Shown here: one piece after another, positions 40,826 to 43,960 of the stretch
Layout of the letters: every line of letters begins with the position of its first letter
Position numbering within the stretch: position 1 is the first letter of the stretch
IMG/VR virus record: IMGVR_UViG_3300037246_000602
Location: 1-43,960 of that record
DNA length: 43,960 nucleotides
Reading direction: 5' to 3' (one strand)
From: a virus
The notes under the pieces: generated by a model
Database searches by the model: none
Seen by the model: the letters and a program-made list of their open reading frames with translations, nothing else
What the model was told of the DNA's origin: nothing
Translations under genes and position numbers: made by a program

Positions 40826-40988
40826 AGATAAAATGCCAAAGGATTACGATTCGGTTTTAATTTATGACCAGCGTGTTGAGATGGCTGTAGGATACTGGAA
40901 CAAGTTATTTGCTAAATGGTATGGCACTCAAACTCTTATTTTAAGGGAAGTCACCCACTGGAGGCCATTACCGGAGCCACCAAAATGA
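40806..40988 (+). CDS. DUF551 protein
   Basis: 60 aa. WINVKDKMPKDYDSVLIYD at the start and VTHWRPLPEPP at the end are the DUF551 hallmarks. Common in phage early regions; function unknown. AAGGAG upstream. Confidence 0.8.
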   Translation: MEWINVKDKMPKDYDSVLIYDQRVEMAVGYWNKLFAKWYGTQTLILREVTHWRPLPEPPK

Positions 40989-41128
40989 AATGTCCTATAT
41001 GTAACAAAGAAATGAAAGTTGTTGATCGCTGGAACATAGAGGAAGAATGTAAAAACCCTAAATGTGAAAGCGGTTATCAGAAATTAAAGGACAGAGGTAG
41101 TTCTAATCGTTCCACAGGCTTGTTTTAA
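40985..41128 (+). CDS. small zinc-ribbon protein
   Basis: 47 aa from ATG 40985 (ATGA overlap). MKCPICNKEM plus ECKNPKCESG form a four-Cys zinc ribbon. Last gene of the early plus operon; a terminator follows. Confidence 0.6.
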   Translation: MKCPICNKEMKVVDRWNIEEECKNPKCESGYQKLKDRGSSNRSTGLF

Positions 41129-41196
41129 GCTACGTAGAGAGGTTTTGTAAAGGTAATCGTAGTTTCATAGGAGGGATAAGTAATTTCGTGAAGATT

Positions 41197-41227
41197 GCCC
41201 CCTGGTATATGCAGCAGGGGGCTTTTT
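41197..41227 (+). terminator. intrinsic terminator of the early operon
   Basis: GCCCCCTG (41197-41204), a 10-nt loop, CAGGGGGC (41215-41222), then TTTTT. It separates the plus operon from the convergent minus operon. The ~70 nt between 41129 and the stem hold no gene. Confidence 0.9.
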
Positions 41228-41229
41228 CT

Positions 41230-41433
41230 TTATTTAAAACTAAGATCTTCGGGGCGTGTTGCTGCTGCGGTATAGTCATTAAAATTATCCCAATCATCGT
41301 TGCAATTATAAACAACAAATATCCATTTTATATTCCATGATTTTATTTTTCCAGTTTCAGGCTCTTTGTGGCCGGGATTATAAGATACAAATTTGCCGAT
41401 GTCGTTTTCTTTTAAAGTTTTTAAGCCTATCAT
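41230..41433 (-). CDS. conserved phage hypothetical protein
   Basis: 67 aa. ETGKIKSWNIKWIFVVYNC, WDNFNDYTAAAT and PEDLSF form a beta-barrel-like pattern I have often seen in unnamed phage proteins. GGAG upstream. Last gene of the minus operon, ending next to the convergent terminator. Confidence 0.6.
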   Translation of the reverse strand: MIGLKTLKENDIGKFVSYNPGHKEPETGKIKSWNIKWIFVVYNCNDDWDNFNDYTAAATRPEDLSFK

Positions 41434-41451
41434 TTTTTTCTCCTTTTTTAC

Positions 41452-41480
41452 TTGACAAATTAGTTTTAGTTTATTAAAGT
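41452..41480 (+). promoter_or_regulatory. weak candidate promoter P5
   Basis: TTGACA 41452-41457, 17-nt spacer, TAAAGT 41475-41480. It points away from the gene at 41433 and towards a terminator 40 nt later, so it could make a ~60-nt RNA. It lacks the element shared by P1-P3. Confidence 0.25.
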
Positions 41481-41523
41481 GTATTTTTAAATTTATTTAA
41501 CCCCCCTTAGATTTTTAAATTTA

Positions 41524-41552
41524 GCCCGTCAATCGTAGGCGGGCATTTTTTT
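41524..41552 (+). terminator. intrinsic terminator, plus orientation
   Basis: GCCCGTC (41524-41530), loop AATCGTA, GGCGGGC (41538-41544), then A and a T run. The hairpin abuts the stop codon of the minus-strand RHH gene. Read on the minus strand it lacks a good U tract. Confidence 0.65.
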
Positions 41553-41718
41553 ATTCTTCTTTTTCAACTGCATCTTTTATAACTTTGGCAACAAAAGATG
41601 CCATACTGACTTTATATCCTCCTATGTTATTTATAGACTCAATAACTTTAAGTAATCTTTCATGCAGGTGATTTGAGATGTTGGCGTAAATTGGTTTAGT
41701 GTCTTTTTTTCTGGTCAT
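41551..41718 (-). CDS. ribbon-helix-helix-like protein
   Basis: 55 aa. DTKPIYANISNHLHERLLKV (strand plus helix) and KVSMASFVAKVIKDAVEKE (second helix) fit a CopG/Arc-type fold. AAAGGAGAAAAA upstream. Second putative small regulator of the phage, in the minus operon; it may be an autoregulator. Confidence 0.55.
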   Translation of the reverse strand: MTRKKDTKPIYANISNHLHERLLKVIESINNIGGYKVSMASFVAKVIKDAVEKEE

Positions 41719-41732
41719 TTTTTCTCCTTTTT

Positions 41733-42260
41733 TTATTTACCTTTTTTTGTTTCATTTAAAGATTTACATATTTTAATATAGTTTCTATATTCTTTAGATT
41801 GTTCTTTGGTGCGGTTGTTTTCTTTTTCTATTTTGTTTGCATTTGTACCCCACCATTTAAAACTATGGATTTCACAGCCTATTTGAACTTGGTTGTTGAT
41901 GCAGTATATATCATAATCCGATCCTTTTATATGTATATAAATAGAATCGAGATCAGCTCCCCAAAGATTAGCTTCCCTGAGATCAGCTTCCCAGAGATCA
42001 GCTCCCCTGAGATTAGCTTCCCTGAGATCAGCTCCCCTGAGATCAGCTCCCCAGAGATTAGCTTCCCTGAGATCAGCTCCCCTGAGATCAGCTCCCCTGA
42101 GATCAGCTCCCCTGAGATCAGCTCCCCTGAGATTAGCTTCCCTGAGATCAGCTCTCCTGAGATTAGCTCCCCTGTTCTGTTGTAATGCGTCTTTAATTGA
42201 TTCATAATCCCCAGACAAAATAGTTTTATCTGTTTTAAAATTTTTAATTGTTATTTTCAT
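41733..42260 (-). CDS. pentapeptide-repeat protein
   Basis: 175 aa. Residues ~31-104 are about 15 pentapeptides of the A-[DN]-L-x-x type (ADLRG/ANLRG), forming a right-handed quadrilateral beta-helix. Residues ~105-175 form a separate domain (IYIHIKGSDYDIYCINNQVQIGCEIHS). Some pentapeptide proteins mimic DNA and bind gyrase, but many phage ones with this C-terminal type have no known role. The repeat DNA is nearly uniform in 15-bp units, so copy number is likely unstable. AAAGGAGAAAG upstream. Confidence 0.85.
   Translation of the reverse strand: MKITIKNFKTDKTILSGDYESIKDALQQNRGANLRRADLREANLRGADLRGADLRGADLRGADLREANLWGADLRGADLREANLRGADLWEADLREANLWGADLDSIYIHIKGSDYDIYCINNQVQIGCEIHSFKWWGTNANKIEKENNRTKEQSKEYRNYIKICKSLNETKKGK
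41951..42176 (-). repeat. 15-bp tandem repeats coding pentapeptides
   Basis: About fifteen near-identical units (plus-strand unit GATCAGCTCCCCTGA with few variants). Variants are mainly GATTAGCTTC/GATCAGCTCC switches that change Asp/Asn and Arg/Trp or Glu. Confidence 0.85.
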
Positions 42261-42282
42261 CTTTCTTTCTCCTTTTTTTTAT

Positions 42283-42702
42283 TTAAAACGGGATAAACTC
42301 TTTTTCGAAATACCGAATTATTGCTTGACGTATTATATAATTATTATAATATACTCCCATGATCTGAGAGTCAAAATATATCGTAGGATCGTTTATAAAT
42401 TCTGGGTATTGTAATTCCCCGGATTTAATCAGGACTTCTATGTGATGTATCATATCACTTTTAGATGTTTCCATACGATCTTTAATAACCAGGGAAGCTT
42501 TCTTTTGTGCTGGAGTTCTTAACTTTTTAACTTTTTTACTAACTTGTAATTCAGGGATATTTTTATGGACTGTTAATTTTTTGTTATATTCTTTTTGTGC
42601 TTTTTTCATAGCTTCTTTTAAATCGATATTATTGGCAGTAATGAAAGCCTGAAGCATATCTGGATTATATTTAATGGTTGATTGAAATTCTGCTAATGTC
42701 AT
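42283..42702 (-). CDS. hypothetical protein
   Basis: 139 aa, helical. A basic middle (KKVKKLRTPAQKKASLVIKDR) and a C-terminal domain with aromatic residues (NDPTIYFDSQIMGVYYNN). Leader AAAGAGGTTAAATATT is repeated before the gene at 43935. Possibly nucleic-acid binding; not recognised. Confidence 0.55.
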   Translation of the reverse strand: MTLAEFQSTIKYNPDMLQAFITANNIDLKEAMKKAQKEYNKKLTVHKNIPELQVSKKVKKLRTPAQKKASLVIKDRMETSKSDMIHHIEVLIKSGELQYPEFINDPTIYFDSQIMGVYYNNYIIRQAIIRYFEKEFIPF

Positions 42703-42730
42703 AATATTTAACCTCTTTTTATTTTTGATT

Positions 42731-42771
42731 TGCCAGCTTGCAATTGAATGCTACGTCTTGAACGGCTGGCA
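42731..42771 (-). other. intergenic hairpin element, copy A
   Basis: TGCCAGC (42731-42737) pairs with GCTGGCA (42765-42771) around a 27-nt loop, between two minus-strand genes. The left half is almost identical to copy C. No T run follows on the minus strand. Confidence 0.65.
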
Positions 42772-42783
42772 GGGTGTTATTGA

Positions 42784-42990
42784 TTATTGTACTTCTAAAA
42801 GATGATGTACATTACTTAATAACACTTTATCATTATTATGAATATATTTAAAATAACAGTTTCCTTGTTTAAATATAATTTCTCCAATCCATAAATTTTC
42901 ATTGTCATTATGACTGTGGCCACTATCCATCAAACATTTATTACCGATAACAATATTTATTCCTTTACAATCTTTTAAGTCTGTTAACAT
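42784..42990 (-). CDS. small hypothetical protein
   Basis: 68 aa, beta-like, with a His/Asn-rich middle (DSGHSHNDNENLWIGE). Its stop is followed by hairpin A. No strong SD visible; the preceding gene ends 1 nt before its start, so coupling is likely. Confidence 0.5.
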   Translation of the reverse strand: MLTDLKDCKGINIVIGNKCLMDSGHSHNDNENLWIGEIIFKQGNCYFKYIHNNDKVLLSNVHHLLEVQ

Positions 42991-42991
42991 T

Positions 42992-43129
42992 TTATTTTAC
43001 CTTTTTCCCTGCGATATAACTTAATGATACTAAGTTGTGTTTTTTTGCAAATATCCATTTAGCACTATTCATATTGTTGGCTGAAATTGTCTCTCCGTTT
43101 CTTGTTCCTCTAAAATAGATATAATACAT
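42992..43129 (-). CDS. small hypothetical protein
   Basis: 45 aa from the ATG at 43129 (AAGGAGAA upstream); a longer start at 43201 would run through hairpin B and is unlikely. MYYIYFRGTRNGETISANNM then a basic helix (AKWIFAKKHNLVSL). Confidence 0.5.
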   Translation of the reverse strand: MYYIYFRGTRNGETISANNMNSAKWIFAKKHNLVSLSYIAGKKVK

Positions 43130-43167
43130 GATTATATTCTCCTTTTTTTTATTTATCTTTTGGCATT

Positions 43168-43220
43168 TGCCAGTATGGATTTTGAATCCGTAATCAATCA
43201 AGTTCAGCTCTATACTGGCA
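43168..43220 (-). other. intergenic hairpin element, copy B
   Basis: TGCCAGTAT (43168-43176) pairs with ATACTGGCA (43212-43220). Inner bases differ from copies A and C on both sides of the stem but pairing is kept, while TGCCAG...CTGGCA is conserved. Confidence 0.65.
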
Positions 43221-43224
43221 GCGT

Positions 43225-43524
43225 TTAATTTAAGTCTGTTAAGATGTATTCCCCGGAATCAATTTTTGCTTGTGTTTCTTTTTTAGTTTCTCCGAGAAAT
43301 TGATTTCTGTATTTTCCGGTCGTTACTGAGAAGTCCCATTTGTTGCGGTCAATTTCAACCTTTGAAATATCGTCCCAGTGAGTGATAATGGCGATAACGC
43401 TTTTATAGCTTTGGAAAGTGTGTCTTGTTTTAAAATTACCCAAAGCTCCCCGTCCTTCGTCTGTAATAATAAATTGATTGGCTACTGGTTTTCCGTTACT
43501 GCTTTCCATGTTTGATACTTTCAT
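43225..43524 (-). CDS. hypothetical protein
   Basis: 99 aa from the ATG at 43524 (AAGGAGAAAAG upstream); the longer frame to 43647 crosses hairpin C and is rejected. NQFIITDEGRGALGNFKTRHTFQSYKSVIA and a C terminus with DRNKWDFSVTTGKYR. Probably a small alpha/beta protein; unknown. Confidence 0.55.
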   Translation of the reverse strand: MKVSNMESSNGKPVANQFIITDEGRGALGNFKTRHTFQSYKSVIAIITHWDDISKVEIDRNKWDFSVTTGKYRNQFLGETKKETQAKIDSGEYILTDLN

Positions 43525-43555
43525 AATCTTTTCTCCTTTTATTTTATTTTTGATT

Positions 43556-43598
43556 TGCCAGCTTGCAATTGAATGCCACAGCATGAAAATGGCTGGCA
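43556..43598 (-). other. intergenic hairpin element, copy C
   Basis: TGCCAGC (43556-43562) pairs with GCTGGCA (43592-43598). Shares TGATTTGCCAGCTTGCAATT and more with copy A, but the second half of the loop differs. Confidence 0.65.
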
Positions 43599-43603
43599 GG
43601 GTG

Positions 43604-43792
43604 TTAATATGCAACTTGATAATATAGGTATGGGCAACTAGAGACATTATAAATATAGTTTCCGGACTTAATAAGTAGAGCGTCTTTTCCGTAATATTTA
43701 TCCTTCATTCCTTTTATGCTTCCTGTTGCTGAAAAGCTTGGATATATGGATAAATCGTGAGAAGTTTTTGTTGATAAATATTTAACTTTCAT
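43604..43792 (-). CDS. small hypothetical protein
   Basis: 62 aa, Lys/Tyr/Ser-rich (SATGSIKGMKDKYYGKDALL), beta-like. Start overlaps the upstream stop by one base (TAATG), AGGAGA upstream. Its stop is followed by hairpin C. Confidence 0.5.
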   Translation of the reverse strand: MKVKYLSTKTSHDLSIYPSFSATGSIKGMKDKYYGKDALLIKSGNYIYNVSSCPYLYYQVAY

Positions 43793-43935
43793 TATACTCT
43801 CCTATCTAATTTATTTGATTCATAAATTTTTGTTGCGTCAATGCCATATTCTTTAAAACTGTCTAGTCGGTCGATTCTGGATTTTAACACTTGGAGTTTG
43901 TCTTTTAATTCTGTGGATTGTTCTTTTTCGCTCAT
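43792..43935 (-). CDS. small hypothetical protein
   Basis: 47 aa. MSEKEQSTELKDKLQVLKSR is a coiled-coil-like helix, followed by RIDRLDSFKEYGIDATKIYE. AGAGG leader identical in style to that of the gene at 42702. First gene of the minus operon inside the window; its promoter is not visible before the window end. Confidence 0.5.
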   Translation of the reverse strand: MSEKEQSTELKDKLQVLKSRIDRLDSFKEYGIDATKIYESNKLDRRV

Positions 43936-43960
43936 AATATTTAACCTCTTTATTTATATT

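Noticed and set aside
41955-42175. CRISPR array
   Set aside because: The units are contiguous 15-bp coding repeats without spacers. No direct-repeat/spacer pattern is present elsewhere in the window.
41799-42205. Long ORFs on both strands across the pentapeptide array (EISSPEISFP- and ISGELISGK-type products)
   Set aside because: They are alternative frames of the 15-bp repeats; the minus-strand frame with ADLRG units has the ribosome binding site, unique flanking domains and operon context.
43525-43647. Longer start for the gene at 43225-43524
   Set aside because: The extension runs through hairpin C and the end of the upstream gene; the internal ATG at 43524 has a strong AAGGAG site.
1-43960. 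Terminal direct repeat or temperate module
   Set aside because: By eye the two ends share only a short leader-type sequence also found at 42702, and no integrase, attachment site or CI-like repressor was recognised.

Overview
The window looks like a nearly complete genome, or one genome's worth, of an AT-rich, short-tailed (podovirus-like) double-stranded DNA phage. It carries a P22-type portal, an N4-gp56-type major capsid protein, a head-tail adaptor, a tail-nozzle protein and three large ejection-type proteins, and no tape measure, sheath or tube genes. I see no integrase, excisionase or CI-type repressor, and no DNA or RNA polymerase, so a virulent phage using host polymerases is the simplest reading. 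Genes are packed with ATGA or TAATG overlaps and AGGAGG-type ribosome binding sites, and the few promoters are TTGACA/TATAAT-like. The host therefore uses normal Shine-Dalgarno starts and a sigma70-type polymerase; I cannot name it. No terminal direct repeat is obvious by eye at the window ends.

Layout. (1) 78-5216, + strand: a promoter, then a chain of about two dozen tiny genes (many Cys-rich) around a DUF5681-type small terminase candidate, ending at a strong hairpin terminator. (2) 5203-11909: large terminase, a small holin/XhlA-like protein, then a cassette of virion surface and receptor-binding-type proteins. (3) 11906-26384: portal, scaffold, capsid, decoration proteins, adaptor, nozzle and ejection proteins. 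(4) 26384-27780: lysis cassette (M15 endolysin plus membrane proteins) and an exported protein. (5) 27814-28587, - strand: a lone PAPS/APS-reductase-like gene, divergent from (6). (6) 28738-41128, + strand: RHH regulator, Cys-rich proteins, RecB/Cas4-like nuclease, SSB-like protein, a tRNA-like RNA, a promoter followed by a long hairpin RNA, replication initiator, DNA methyltransferase, DnaB-type helicase, NlpC/P60 lipoprotein, a shuffled family of small genes, RusA resolvase, HNH protein and DUF551, closed by a strong terminator. (7) 43935-41230, - strand: an operon of small genes with conserved intergenic hairpins, a pentapeptide-repeat protein and a second RHH-like protein.

How it works together. 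Host RNA polymerase probably reads three promoters that share both the hexamers and a 16-nt element over the start site: upstream of the packaging/structural block, upstream of the sulfur-metabolism-like gene, and upstream of the replication block. This hints at one phage repressor or activator for all three. The recombination/replication set (nuclease, SSB-like, initiator, helicase, RusA) would copy and resolve DNA for packaging by TerS/TerL into an N4-gp56-type capsid.

Most notable: a 136-nt RNA with tRNA-like acceptor and T arms but too long for a tRNA; a promoter plus 89-nt rod hairpin/terminator just before the replication initiator; a capsid-type domain repeated in three neighbouring virion genes, once inserted inside the adaptor; a seven-repeat propeller-like insert in the nozzle; and a cassette of small genes sharing exact 53-bp and 37-bp blocks.
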